This document shows, piece by piece, positions 1 to 7,740 of a DNA stretch of 64,000 bases. A program made the translations under genes and the position numbers. Position 1 is the stretch's first letter, and each line of letters starts with the position of its first letter. The notes beneath the pieces are model-generated. The model was not told the origin of the DNA, did no database searches, and saw only the letters and a program-made list of their open reading frames with translations. The DNA is from Mycobacterium sp. 1554424.7 (GTDB taxonomy: Bacteria > Actinomycetota > Actinomycetes > Mycobacteriales > Mycobacteriaceae): contig NZ_LZSE01000056.1 in the NCBI RefSeq assembly GCF_001665295.1, positions 62,001 through 126,000 of the forward strand, written 5' to 3'.

Positions 1-1223
1 ACATCGGGGTATTCGGCGTCAACCTGATCGGCCTGTCCGCCGGGTCGGCCGACGACACCCACGAGTTCGTGGCCGATGTCGATCGCCTGGAACGCATGGC
101 CGGCGACGACGTCACCTTGCTCGACGACCGCCGCCTGCTGAGCCTGATCACTTTGGCGCGTGACGACGTGGTGCACGGCTGGGTGCTGGCCTCGGCGTCG
201 TTCATGCTGTGCGCCGCGTTCAACGTGTTGTTGCGCGGTTTGTGTGGGCGAGACACCGCCGCGCCCGCGGGACCGGAACTGGTCAGTGCGCGATCGGTCG
301 AGGCAATGCAGCGGCTGGTGGTCGCCGCACAGCGCGACCCGAAAGTGACGGCGCTGCTTGCCGAACCGGGGGAGCGGCTGGGCAAGCTGGCGGTCGAGGC
401 GCCGGAGTTTCACGCCGCGGTGCTGGCCGAGCTGGCGCTGATCGGGCATCGCGGCCCGGCCGAACTCGAGATGCTGTCGACCAGCTACGCCGATGATCCC
501 GAGTTGCTCGTGCGCATGGTGGTTAAAGCGATGAGCGCACCTCCCACACCGCAGCCACAACCTACCCGGATCCCGTTGCACGCTAAGCCGATTGCGCGCC
601 TGGCCGGACACCAACTTCGCGATCGGGAAGTCCGCCGCGACAAAGTGGTGCGGGCCAACTGGGTGCTACGCAACCTGATGCGCGAGTACGGGCGCAGATT
701 GGTCGAGGCCGGAATCCTGCAGACCGCCGACGATGTGTTCTATCTGCTGGTCGACGAGCTGGATGCACTGCCCGCAGACGTAGGGGGCCTGGTGGCCCGG
801 CGCCGAGCCGAACGACGCAGGTTGGCCGCCGTCGTCCCGCCAACGGTGTTCAGCGGCAGCTGGCAGCCAACCGCGACGACGCCGGCCGCCCTGAGCGGCG
901 GGGACACGCTACGCGGGGTCGGCGTCAGCGGGGGACGGGTGCGCGGGCGGGTACGGATCGTGCGGCCCGAGACGATCGACGACCTGCAGCCCGGCGAGAT
1001 CCTCGTCGCCGAGGTCACCGACGTCGGCTACACGGCCGCGTTCTGCTACGCCGCCGCCGTCGTGACTGAACTCGGCGGCCCCATGTCGCATGCCGCCGTG
1101 GTGGCCCGCGAATTCGGGTTCCCGTGCGTGGTGGACGTTGCGGGGGCCACCAAATCGTTGCCACCCGGCGCCCTCATCGAGGTCGACGGGACGACAGGCG
1201 AGATTCGGGTGCTCGAGTCCTGA
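1..1223 (+). CDS. PEP-utilising enzyme mobile-domain protein, C-terminal part (Rv2047c-like)
   Basis: The reading frame is open from base 3, so the start lies left of the window; about 406 residues are visible. Near the C-terminus the motif GGPMSHAAVVARE carries the phosphohistidine of the swivelling domain shared by PEP synthases, pyruvate phosphate dikinases and rifampin phosphotransferases. A central GHRGPAELEM stretch also resembles that superfamily. No ATP-grasp domain is visible here. From memory of H37Rv, Rv2047c ends in such a domain and precedes lppI/lipT/pncA, as here. The substrate is unknown. The gene is followed by a palindromic repeat. Confidence 0.8.
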   Translation, partial: IGVFGVNLIGLSAGSADDTHEFVADVDRLERMAGDDVTLLDDRRLLSLITLARDDVVHGWVLASASFMLCAAFNVLLRGLCGRDTAAPAGPELVSARSVEAMQRLVVAAQRDPKVTALLAEPGERLGKLAVEAPEFHAAVLAELALIGHRGPAELEMLSTSYADDPELLVRMVVKAMSAPPTPQPQPTRIPLHAKPIARLAGHQLRDREVRRDKVVRANWVLRNLMREYGRRLVEAGILQTADDVFYLLVDELDALPADVGGLVARRRAERRRLAAVVPPTVFSGSWQPTATTPAALSGGDTLRGVGVSGGRVRGRVRIVRPETIDDLQPGEILVAEVTDVGYTAAFCYAAAVVTELGGPMSHAAVVAREFGFPCVVDVAGATKSLPPGALIEVDGTTGEIRVLES

Positions 1224-1230
1224 TTCGCGC

Positions 1231-1292
1231 GGCCAACGTCGAGTTGTTGGGCCAAAACACGCCGATCTCACGCAACAAGTCGACGCTCGGCC
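1231..1292. repeat. Interspersed imperfect palindrome, copy A
   Basis: The arms 1231-1249 (core AACGTCGAGTTGTTG) and 1273-1292 (core CAACAAGTCGACG) pair with one mismatch and one gap around a loop of about 23 bases. The loop contains GATCTCACG, as in copy B. The element lies between two convergent genes and could act as a bidirectional terminator, though there is no U-tract. Copies B and C are at 15086 and 30204. Confidence 0.7.
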
Positions 1293-1311
1293 TAGTGAAG
1301 TCCGGCAGGCG

Positions 1312-1734
1312 TCAAGGGATATTGGTCGCCAGGAAGGTCAGCGGCAGGCCCAAGACGGACAGGTCGACCTCTTCGAGATGCGTGCCGTCGCCCTCGAAGC
1401 TTTGCCGGAATCGCGTTGTCGCGCCGTAACGTTGGGCCACCGCTTCGGCCGCCGAGGCGCCCGGGACGCGGAGCACCACCGTGTAAATCCCGTCGCCGTG
1501 CGCGGCGAGGAATTCCGTTACCGACCGGGCGACCGTTGCGTCCGATCCGGGCGTCGGGCTGATGAGTTCGACGCCGCGATTCCAGTCCAGGGCGACATCC
1601 ACGCCGAGGTCGGGCAACGGCACCTTCTCGAAGGCGAAGCCGAGATCGGTGAACATCTGCGCCATGGCGGCGCGCCGCTCCGGCGCCACCGCGAATACGA
1701 CATGATGGAGCGACGATTGGTCTTCCGCGGTCAT
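1312..1734 (-). CDS. VOC (glyoxalase/bleomycin resistance) family protein
   Basis: A 140-residue protein with the length and pattern of a one-module VOC protein: HHVVFAV at the first strand, an internal DWNRGVELISP segment, and IYTVVLRV in the second half. I start it at the ATG at 1734 because GGAAG lies 5 bases upstream; the frame stays open to 1848 but no ribosome-binding site is visible there. Such proteins are metal-dependent lyases, dioxygenases or binding proteins. The substrate cannot be told. It converges on the PEP-utilising gene and stands apart from the operon that starts at 6326. Confidence 0.75.
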   Translation of the reverse strand: MTAEDQSSLHHVVFAVAPERRAAMAQMFTDLGFAFEKVPLPDLGVDVALDWNRGVELISPTPGSDATVARSVTEFLAAHGDGIYTVVLRVPGASAAEAVAQRYGATTRFRQSFEGDGTHLEEVDLSVLGLPLTFLATNIP

Positions 1735-1864
1735 CGCACTTCCTTCGGGTGGTCGGCAAGCACTCCGCGTGGCAGTATGCCCTACGCCTGAGCGCCGAGC
1801 GTGGGGCCTACGGACGAATCTATGCCGATCCCGGTACCTAGAGCCCACACTCGGCGCCCCAGGA

Positions 1865-2296
1865 TCATCGGTGGGGCGCGGCCTGCTGTTGCGCCGCCTG
1901 GCGGGCGAGCCGCTCGTCGTGAATCTTCACGAGTTCGCGGAAGCCGAGTCGATGGTATTTCGGGATCGGCTGGATGCCCCACACGTCCTGCGCGGTGGCC
2001 TTGCCCTCGGCGCCCTCGGGAGGGCCGAACGGCGGGTACGGGTACTTGCACTCCAGGGTGTCGTTCGAGTACCTGATTTTCAGCAGCTCGCTGCAGATTT
2101 CGGTCAGGCTGAGCGTGGGGTAGCCGTAATAGACCGCCATGAACGGCAACGTGAACGCGCCCTCGACCACCAGCGCCACCAGGCACACCAAAACGGCCCG
2201 TTTGATCCATTTGTGCATTCGCGCGTAGTACGGTGTCGTCCCGGGCTCGAGATCGGGGGTGGCGTCTTGCTCATCGGTGGGTGCTGGCGTGGTCAT
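1865..2296 (-). CDS. Single-span membrane protein, last gene of the NorQ/NorD operon
   Basis: A 143-residue protein not recognised as a named family. Residues 1-30 are polar. One hydrophobic span (about 33-55, [12 protein letters not shown]...) follows. The remaining 85 residues contain two Cys, a Pro-rich [10 protein letters not shown] stretch and a charged C-terminus. AGGAG precedes the ATG at a normal distance. It lies 19 bp after the 236-residue membrane protein and is most likely the last member of the seven-gene operon. It may be an accessory subunit or assembly factor; this is inferred from position only. Confidence 0.7.
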   Translation of the reverse strand: MTTPAPTDEQDATPDLEPGTTPYYARMHKWIKRAVLVCLVALVVEGAFTLPFMAVYYGYPTLSLTEICSELLKIRYSNDTLECKYPYPPFGPPEGAEGKATAQDVWGIQPIPKYHRLGFRELVKIHDERLARQAAQQQAAPHR

Positions 2297-2315
2297 CGAA
2301 TGCTCCTAAACCTGT

Positions 2316-3026
2316 TCAGTCGGTGAAGATTTCGCGGTTGACGGTGTGCAGATAAGGGATGGCGAGGAAGGGGGTGATGTAAAAGATGTCGTAGAGCCAC
2401 CAGCCGACGACCGGGAAGACGACGCCCGCGTAGCGCACGTCGGCGAACATCGTCATGTTGAACACGTAGGCGGACCAGATCACCACGCCCATCCAGCAGG
2501 TGACGACCATCCACTGATGGCCCCACCGCTTCATCTGCAGGAACCCGATCGCCGCTGCCACCCGCATGGAGAACACCGTGAAGATCAGGCCCGCGACGTA
2601 AGCTTTCTCGCCGGGCCCCGCCGCCCCGCCGATCCACAGCTCGTTGTAGTGCCAGAAGTAGCCGCCGTCGAACATGTTGCCCCAGCCGACCATCAGCACC
2701 CGGTTGATCAGCGTGTGGTTGGCGACCAGGTCCAGGGCCCAGCCCAGGCTGTTGAGCATTCCGTCGATCAGCACCAGATACCCGATCAGCGTCACGATCA
2801 TCGGCCGGACCGACAGGCCGGCGCGCAGCGCCTGGCGCTGCAGCCAGACCCCACGCATGAAGATGGGGAACCCGATAAGACCCGGGGCCCACATGCCCAT
2901 CAAGGCGGCGCCGACGATCATCCACTTGTCGGCGCGGCGCTGCGCCTGGCGCGATTCGTCCTGGTGGGCCTTGAGGCTGACCGAGGATCCGTTCCCCGAA
3001 AGCCGGTTGAGCAGGGGGAGATTCAC
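2316..3026 (-). CDS. Polytopic membrane protein with conserved His/Glu, paralogue 2
   Basis: A 236-residue protein with about five or six hydrophobic spans. I start it at the GTG at 3026, which overlaps the stop of the small upstream gene (GTGA) and gives exactly the length of the paralogue at 5616-6326. Residues identical in both copies include H104, H126 and E129 (YFWHYNELWIGG), H170 (KRWGHQWM) and H227 (PYLHTVNREIFTD). The last 84 residues differ at only 6 positions. The buried His/Glu set suggests metal or heme binding. An AveC-like spirocyclase label was considered but not supported. Function unknown; the NorQ/NorD pair lies between the two copies. Confidence 0.75.
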   Translation of the reverse strand: MNLPLLNRLSGNGSSVSLKAHQDESRQAQRRADKWMIVGAALMGMWAPGLIGFPIFMRGVWLQRQALRAGLSVRPMIVTLIGYLVLIDGMLNSLGWALDLVANHTLINRVLMVGWGNMFDGGYFWHYNELWIGGAAGPGEKAYVAGLIFTVFSMRVAAAIGFLQMKRWGHQWMVVTCWMGVVIWSAYVFNMTMFADVRYAGVVFPVVGWWLYDIFYITPFLAIPYLHTVNREIFTD

Positions 3027-3151
3027 AGATCCCACCACCCGCGGGCGAACGACATGTACAGCTGGATTCCGAACATCGCCGCGAGGTAGCCGTAGATCAG
3101 TATTTGGAAGACGATGAGCGCCCGCTTGCGTTTCCGCTCTTTGAGATCCAT
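3023..3151 (-). CDS. Small single-span membrane protein, 42 residues
   Basis: This small gene starts MDLKERKRKR, followed by one hydrophobic segment (ALIVFQILIYGYLAAMFG) and a short Trp-rich tail ending in GWWDL. GAAGGGAG lies 8 bases before the ATG, just after the norQ-like stop codon at 3167-3169. Its stop overlaps the GTG start of the next gene, so the two are probably translationally coupled. The basic N-terminus predicts a cytoplasmic N-terminus. It resembles small accessory subunits of membrane oxidoreductase complexes in form only. The 34-residue gene at 5488-5592 is its positional counterpart. Confidence 0.7.
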   Translation of the reverse strand: MDLKERKRKRALIVFQILIYGYLAAMFGIQLYMSFARGWWDL

Positions 3152-3166
3152 ACCAGTTGCTCCCTT

Positions 3167-3949
3167 CTAGGTCGCGCCGGCCAGGCTGGCCGCCGCGACT
3201 TCACGTAGACCGTCGGTGACCGCGCCGTCGCTGCTCAGCGGCGCGAGTATGCACGCGTCGGCCGCATCCAATTCGGTTGCGCCGGCGGCGATCAAGTGCG
3301 CGGCGGTGACCAACACCCGGGTCGACGGCGGCTCGAAGTGAAAGGCCTCGTCGGCGGTGCGGATCGCAACCGCGCATTCGACCAGTCGCCGCGCCGTGTC
3401 CGTCGGGATTCCGGCCTCGGCGACGATCACCTCGGCCTCGCGGTCGGGCGGCAGATACGTCATCGTCAGCGTGACGAACCGCTGGCGGAACGACGGCTTG
3501 AGTTCCTTGAGCGAGCTGCGATACGCGGGGTTGTACGAACACACCAGCATGAAGCCCTCGGGCGCCTGCACCACCTCGCCGGCGCGGTCGAGATACAGCG
3601 ATCGCCGGTGATCGGTGAGTGAATGCAGGATCGCCAACGAGTCGTGGCGTGCCTCGACGACCTCGTCGAGGTAGCAGATAGCGCCGGCTTTGACCGCCCG
3701 GGTCAACGGGCCGTCGGTCCACACCACGTCGCCGCCGGTCACCATGAAGCGGCCGACGAGATCGGAGCTGGTGAGGTCGTCGTGACAGCTGATGGTGACG
3801 ACCGGTCGCTGCAGCAGGTGGCCCATGTGCTCGACGAACCGAGTCTTGCCGCACCCGGTCGGACCGGTCAGCATCACGGGCAGGCGGCGGCGGAAGGCCC
3901 GCTCGAAAAGCTCGACCTCGTTGCCGTTCGCGAAATAGGTATCCGTCAT
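3167..3949 (-). CDS. NorQ/CbbQ-type MoxR AAA+ ATPase
   Basis: A 260-residue protein, the usual length for the CbbQ/NirQ/NorQ family. Walker A is GPTGCGKT (29-36), Walker B YLDEV (93-97), the sensor-1 Asn lies in SYNP (N140), and RQR at 155-157 is a candidate arginine finger. Family members work with a VWA partner to activate or insert metal into enzymes such as nitric oxide reductase or Rubisco. Here the partner overlaps it directly (ATGA at 3946-3949), but no NOR or Rubisco gene is present. The client is probably the membrane protein encoded on either side. Confidence 0.9.
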   Translation of the reverse strand: MTDTYFANGNEVELFERAFRRRLPVMLTGPTGCGKTRFVEHMGHLLQRPVVTISCHDDLTSSDLVGRFMVTGGDVVWTDGPLTRAVKAGAICYLDEVVEARHDSLAILHSLTDHRRSLYLDRAGEVVQAPEGFMLVCSYNPAYRSSLKELKPSFRQRFVTLTMTYLPPDREAEVIVAEAGIPTDTARRLVECAVAIRTADEAFHFEPPSTRVLVTAAHLIAAGATELDAADACILAPLSSDGAVTDGLREVAAASLAGAT

Positions 3950-5487
3950 GCGGCGACCAATTCACGATGGACATGAGCCAACACCCGCGGAAGCTCCTCG
4001 ACGCGCCGGATCCGTTGGGAGCGGCGGGGACCGAACACCTCGGGGAGGGGATCGACCCGCGTTGGTCCGACGCCCACGTAGTACATCGACACGCCGGCGT
4101 CGCTGGCCTCCTCGACGGCGTGCGCGGCGTCCGCCCAGGCGTAGCGGCCCTCATAACCTTCATCTGAGATCAGACCGTCGCCGATCACGATGAGCAGGCG
4201 CCGTTCGGAGGGCTGCGCCAGCAGCCGGCTCGTCAAATGGCGAAGCGGCGCACCGAGTCTGGTGTATCCGCGGGTGGACAGGCCCAGCCCGCTGGGCGGC
4301 ACGAACCGGCGGTCTTCGAAGTCCTTCAGGCAGCGCACCTCGACCCGATGACGGGTGTTGCCGGTGAATACGAAGACGCCGTGCCGCTCGCGCGCCAGGG
4401 TCATGGCGCGCGAAAGCGCATCGGCGCAGGCCAACTCCAGCCGGAAAATCCGCCCGCCGTGCACCCCCAGCGACGAACTGCCGTCGAGCAGCAACGCCGT
4501 GGTGACGTCCCGGCCGCTGGGCAGCAGGTCGCGGAATATCCTCGGCTCCTTCGCCTCGCCCGTCGTGAGATCGATGTAGTGGCTGACGTATTGGTCGACG
4601 TCGAGGTCGCAGCCGTCTTCGAGGCGGTTCGTCATCGCGCGATGGGTGTGTTCCTCGAACCACTTGCGCACGTCGACGGTCACCGGCGCGGGACGGCCGA
4701 TGCGCCGGGCGTCCGCGCTCTCGACGACGGCGACGTGGTCGCGCATGAATCGCTGCGTCCACGCGTTCCATTCCGGGTAGGGGATTCCGGGACGGTGTTC
4801 CGGGGTGACGTCGAAATCGTTGTCGTGCGGCCGGCTTGGCGGGGGCAGGTTCGGGTTGCGGACGCCCCCGTCGCCGCCGACCGGCACGGAGTACGGCCGC
4901 GGCACCCGCTGCTGCGTTGTCGTCCACGGCATCCTGCCGAAGCTGCGGCGCAACTTGTCGGCCCATCCGCGCGGCATCGTGTAGGACAGCGGCAGGTTGC
5001 CCAGCAGGGGATGGACCGTCAACGCCCGACCCGCGGCCGCCAGCGCGATTGCCCGGTTGAGCATCTCCTCGGCGCTCATGTCGGCGGCTTCGGCGCGGAC
5101 GTCCGGCAACAGTCGGCGTGCCTCGGGTAGCAGGCCGGACCACCGCGACGCGATCCAGCCGAGCGCGACACCGGCTTCCACAAGGGTGAGCGCCCGCAGT
5201 TCGCGTCCGGACAGCTCGTTCAGCCGGTATTCGGTGATGCGCTCTTTGGACGGCGAACATTGCAGGGCCACACCGCATGTCAGGGTCCGGCGGGTCCATC
5301 CGGGCAATGCGGGGTGGGGGACATGAACGAACGCAAGGCTGCCGCTCAAACCGAAGGCGCGGCGCTCACCGGTGACGAGCCGGGCGCCCTCGCGACGCCG
5401 CTCGCTCAACGCCACCGCCGTCACGGAGCAAGTTCGTTCGAGCGCCATCGGGTGGGTATCGGAGCCTTCAGCCATCGGCGGCATCAC
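3946..5487 (-). CDS. NorD/CbbO-like von Willebrand A domain protein
   Basis: A 513-residue protein. A variable N-terminal half (about 1-320) is followed by a C-terminal VWA domain with a MIDAS motif DGSSS (D335, S337, S339), a conserved Thr in GYTRLGAPLRH, and an acidic site in IGDGL. This is the arrangement of NorD/CbbO, the partner of NorQ/CbbQ ATPases. Start codons are stacked (GTG 5487, ATG 5484, ATG 5475). The first directly abuts the stop of the 34-residue gene, and no separate ribosome-binding site is seen, so coupling is likely. It overlaps the ATPase gene by 4 bp. Confidence 0.87.
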   Translation of the reverse strand: MMPPMAEGSDTHPMALERTCSVTAVALSERRREGARLVTGERRAFGLSGSLAFVHVPHPALPGWTRRTLTCGVALQCSPSKERITEYRLNELSGRELRALTLVEAGVALGWIASRWSGLLPEARRLLPDVRAEAADMSAEEMLNRAIALAAAGRALTVHPLLGNLPLSYTMPRGWADKLRRSFGRMPWTTTQQRVPRPYSVPVGGDGGVRNPNLPPPSRPHDNDFDVTPEHRPGIPYPEWNAWTQRFMRDHVAVVESADARRIGRPAPVTVDVRKWFEEHTHRAMTNRLEDGCDLDVDQYVSHYIDLTTGEAKEPRIFRDLLPSGRDVTTALLLDGSSSLGVHGGRIFRLELACADALSRAMTLARERHGVFVFTGNTRHRVEVRCLKDFEDRRFVPPSGLGLSTRGYTRLGAPLRHLTSRLLAQPSERRLLIVIGDGLISDEGYEGRYAWADAAHAVEEASDAGVSMYYVGVGPTRVDPLPEVFGPRRSQRIRRVEELPRVLAHVHRELVAA

Positions 5488-5592
5488 TCAGAACGTGCCG
5501 ATGTTGGAGAACAGCCAATACCAGAACCAGATGATCAGGCCGGTGCCGCCCCAGGCGGCGACATAGCGCAGGATCTCCCAGACATAACCCAC
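5488..5592 (-). CDS. Small single-span membrane protein, 34 residues
   Basis: A GTG-started gene encoding 34 residues that are almost entirely one membrane span rich in Trp and aromatic residues (GLIIWFWYWLFSNIG). A very strong GAGGAGG lies 6 bases upstream of the GTG. It sits 23 bp after the first polytopic membrane protein gene and directly abuts the NorD-like start. The pairing of a 236-residue polytopic protein with a tiny Trp-rich single-span protein occurs twice in this operon, which argues that both small frames are real. Function unknown. Confidence 0.65.
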   Translation of the reverse strand: MGYVWEILRYVAAWGGTGLIIWFWYWLFSNIGTF

Positions 5593-5615
5593 GGATCTGA
5601 CCTCCTCAAAGGCTC

Positions 5616-6326
5616 TCAGTCGGTGAAGATTTCGCGGTTGACAGTGTGCAGATATGGGATGGCGAGGAAGGGGGTGATGTAGAAGATGTCGTAGAGCCAC
5701 CAACCGACGACAGGCAGCACCACGCCGGCGAACCGCACGTCGGCGAACATCGTCATGTTGAAGACGTAGCCGATCCAGATCACCACCCCCATCCAGCAGG
5801 TGACGACCATCCACTGATGGCCCCACCGCTTCATCTGCAGGAAGCCGATGGCCGCGGCGATGCGCATCGTGAAGACGGTCAGGATGAGCCCTACCTCCCA
5901 GCCTTTTTCGCCGGGGCCCGCCGCGCCGCCGATCCACAGCTCGTTGTAGTGCCAGAAGTAGCCGGCGTCGAACATGTTGCCCCAACCGTTCAACAGGACG
6001 CGGGCCAGCAGGGTGTGGTTCGCCACCAGGTCAAGCGCCCATCCCACGGTGTTGATCGCGGCGTCGATGATGACCAGATAGCCGAGCAACGTCACGAGCA
6101 TCGGCCGAACCGACAGCCCGTCCCGCTGCGCCCGGCGCAACAATCGCACACCCCAAAGGAACAGCGGCAGCCCGAACACGCCCAACGCTGCGGTGCCGAT
6201 CAGGAGGCTGCCGGAGATCAGCCACTTGTCGGCCCGACGCTGCGCGAGCTGTGATTGCTCCGTGTGCTCGTCGAACGTCAGACCCGATAGGTCAGAGCCG
6301 CGCCGGTCCAGCCTCGGCAGATTCAC
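5616..6326 (-). CDS. Polytopic membrane protein with conserved His/Glu, paralogue 1
   Basis: First gene of the seven-gene minus-strand operon; 236 residues from a GTG at 6326. It is collinear with the protein at 2316-3026 without gaps. H104, H126, E129, H170 and H227 are at the same positions, and the C-terminal third is nearly identical even at DNA level. Hydrophobic segments are at about 36-58, 76-98, 143-163, 172-194 and 199-225. The 273-bp region upstream holds two CTGAC-type palindromes. A membrane metalloenzyme matured by the downstream NorQ/NorD-like pair is an inference from context. No named family is claimed. Confidence 0.75.
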   Translation of the reverse strand: MNLPRLDRRGSDLSGLTFDEHTEQSQLAQRRADKWLISGSLLIGTAALGVFGLPLFLWGVRLLRRAQRDGLSVRPMLVTLLGYLVIIDAAINTVGWALDLVANHTLLARVLLNGWGNMFDAGYFWHYNELWIGGAAGPGEKGWEVGLILTVFTMRIAAAIGFLQMKRWGHQWMVVTCWMGVVIWIGYVFNMTMFADVRFAGVVLPVVGWWLYDIFYITPFLAIPYLHTVNREIFTD

Positions 6327-6378
6327 GAACCCTCCCCGTCATCGGCGCCGATTGAGCAGGTTGCGTGCACTATAACAG

Positions 6379-6394
6379 GCTGACTCTAGTCAGC
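6379..6394. promoter_or_regulatory. Palindromic operator, probable TetR site 1
   Basis: GCTGACTCTAGTCAGC is a perfect palindrome of 7-base arms around CT, 53 bp upstream of the operon start at 6326. Close relatives occur at 6508 and 8484, flanking the TetR gene at 7741-8340. Confidence 0.65.
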
Positions 6395-6507
6395 AAAAGA
6401 GGTCGATGGGATCGCCAGGGGCTGGTGCGCATGCCGCAGCACCCGCAAGGCGGCACTAATATCCGAGGGACCGGCCGGAATAACCGAACCGTTTCCGAAA
6501 CTAGCTA

Positions 6508-6521
6508 CTGACAGCAGTCAG
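6508..6521. promoter_or_regulatory. Palindromic operator, probable TetR site 2
   Basis: CTGACAGCAGTCAG differs from the CTGACTNNAGTCAG core by one base. It lies 79 bp upstream of the ATG at 6600 and could serve either divergent unit. Confidence 0.6.
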
Positions 6522-6599
6522 GTTGCTTGCCGTTGACAGGGCATCGGCGAAACGCCTACGCTCAGCGAGCGCTCAGCCTCTCAGGCCAAAGGAGTTGCA

Positions 6600-7703
6600 A
6601 TGACGCCCAAACCGACTGCGGAGCAGAAGTATCGCGTAATCCAGTGGGGCATGGGCAATGTCGGAACGGTCGCGCTGCGTCATTTCGCCCACAACCCCGC
6701 CTTCGAGGTGGTCGGGGTGCTCTGCAACCGCCCGGAGAAGGTCGGCAAGGACGCCGGCGAGCTCGTCGGCGTTGCGCCGATCGGGGTGCTGGCCACCACC
6801 GACAAGGCGGCGATCGAAGCGCTGGACGCCGATTGTGTTTTCTACGCGCCGCTGTGGTCGGATCCCGACGAGGTCTGCCGCCTGCTGCGCTCGGGCAAGA
6901 ATGTCGTCGCGTCGGGTGGCGCATGGTGGTTTCGAACCGAGCACAGTCAGGCCGACATCGACCAGATCGACGCGGCGTGCCACGAGGGCGGGACGTCATT
7001 CCACGCGGGCGGCGTCAACCCAGGCTTCGCCGGAGACCTGCTCGTCCTGACGCTGGCCCGCATCGTGAGCCGGATCGACGCCATCCACATCTACGAGGTG
7101 GTGAATTTCGGCAAGGACACCTTGAAGTACCTGCACGAGATGGGGATGGGTAACACTCCCGAAGAGTTCCGGGCCGGGCCGAATCTGCTGGGCAACGCCT
7201 GGCCGCTGTTCGCCCAATCGATGGCCATGGTGGTCGACGGCCTCGGGAAGACTGTCGACAAGTACACGACCGAGGTCGAACTGGGAACAGCCACCCGGGA
7301 CATCCCGTACGAAGGCGGGCCGACCAGCGACATGCCCGGCTTCAAGGGCTCGATCAGGAAGGGCACGGTCGCCTCCCAGCATCACAAGTGGACGACGTGG
7401 GTCGACGGCAAGCCGCTCATCACCTTCCACGAGATGTACACGATGGACGAATACGATGCCATTGAGCCGCAGCCGGATTGGGGCGGACACTATCACTACC
7501 GCATAGTGATCGAGGGCGACGAGCCCACCGAGCTGATCCTGCAGGCGCCGGCCGACCCGCAGGGCCATTACCCCAAGCCGGGCTACACCTGGACCGCGAT
7601 GGGCCCGGCGAATACCGTTCCGGCCGTGTGCGAGGCCGCGCCGGGATTCCTCACCCACAAGGAGCTCGGGCTGGTGCCGCTGCGCGGTCTGGTGCGCTCG
7701 TAG
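6600..7703 (+). CDS. DapB-like NAD(P)-dependent dehydrogenase, copy 1
   Basis: A 367-residue protein with an N-terminal Rossmann motif (VIQWGMGNVGTVALRHFA, about 13-30). It has the layout of the actinobacterial dihydrodipicolinate reductase-like/amine dehydrogenase-like family, with the first half binding NAD(P) and the second a substrate domain. AAAGGAG precedes the ATG by 7 bases. It diverges from the NorQ/NorD operon across a shared region with two palindromes. A paralogue lies at 9403-10485. Relatives are often found next to lipid or steroid catabolism genes, as here; the substrate is unknown. Lysine biosynthesis is unlikely given the context and length. Confidence 0.75.
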   Translation: MTPKPTAEQKYRVIQWGMGNVGTVALRHFAHNPAFEVVGVLCNRPEKVGKDAGELVGVAPIGVLATTDKAAIEALDADCVFYAPLWSDPDEVCRLLRSGKNVVASGGAWWFRTEHSQADIDQIDAACHEGGTSFHAGGVNPGFAGDLLVLTLARIVSRIDAIHIYEVVNFGKDTLKYLHEMGMGNTPEEFRAGPNLLGNAWPLFAQSMAMVVDGLGKTVDKYTTEVELGTATRDIPYEGGPTSDMPGFKGSIRKGTVASQHHKWTTWVDGKPLITFHEMYTMDEYDAIEPQPDWGGHYHYRIVIEGDEPTELILQAPADPQGHYPKPGYTWTAMGPANTVPAVCEAAPGFLTHKELGLVPLRGLVRS

Positions 7704-7740
7704 CGTCGGACGTTGCGGCGCAGGCCTTTCGAAGCACCGG

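Noticed and set aside
2316-6326. Labelling the 236-residue proteins as AveC-like spirocyclases or as NO reductase subunits
   Set aside because: Lengths and motifs do not match cytochrome b/c-type NOR. An AveC relation could not be shown by reading. Left as unknown membrane proteins.
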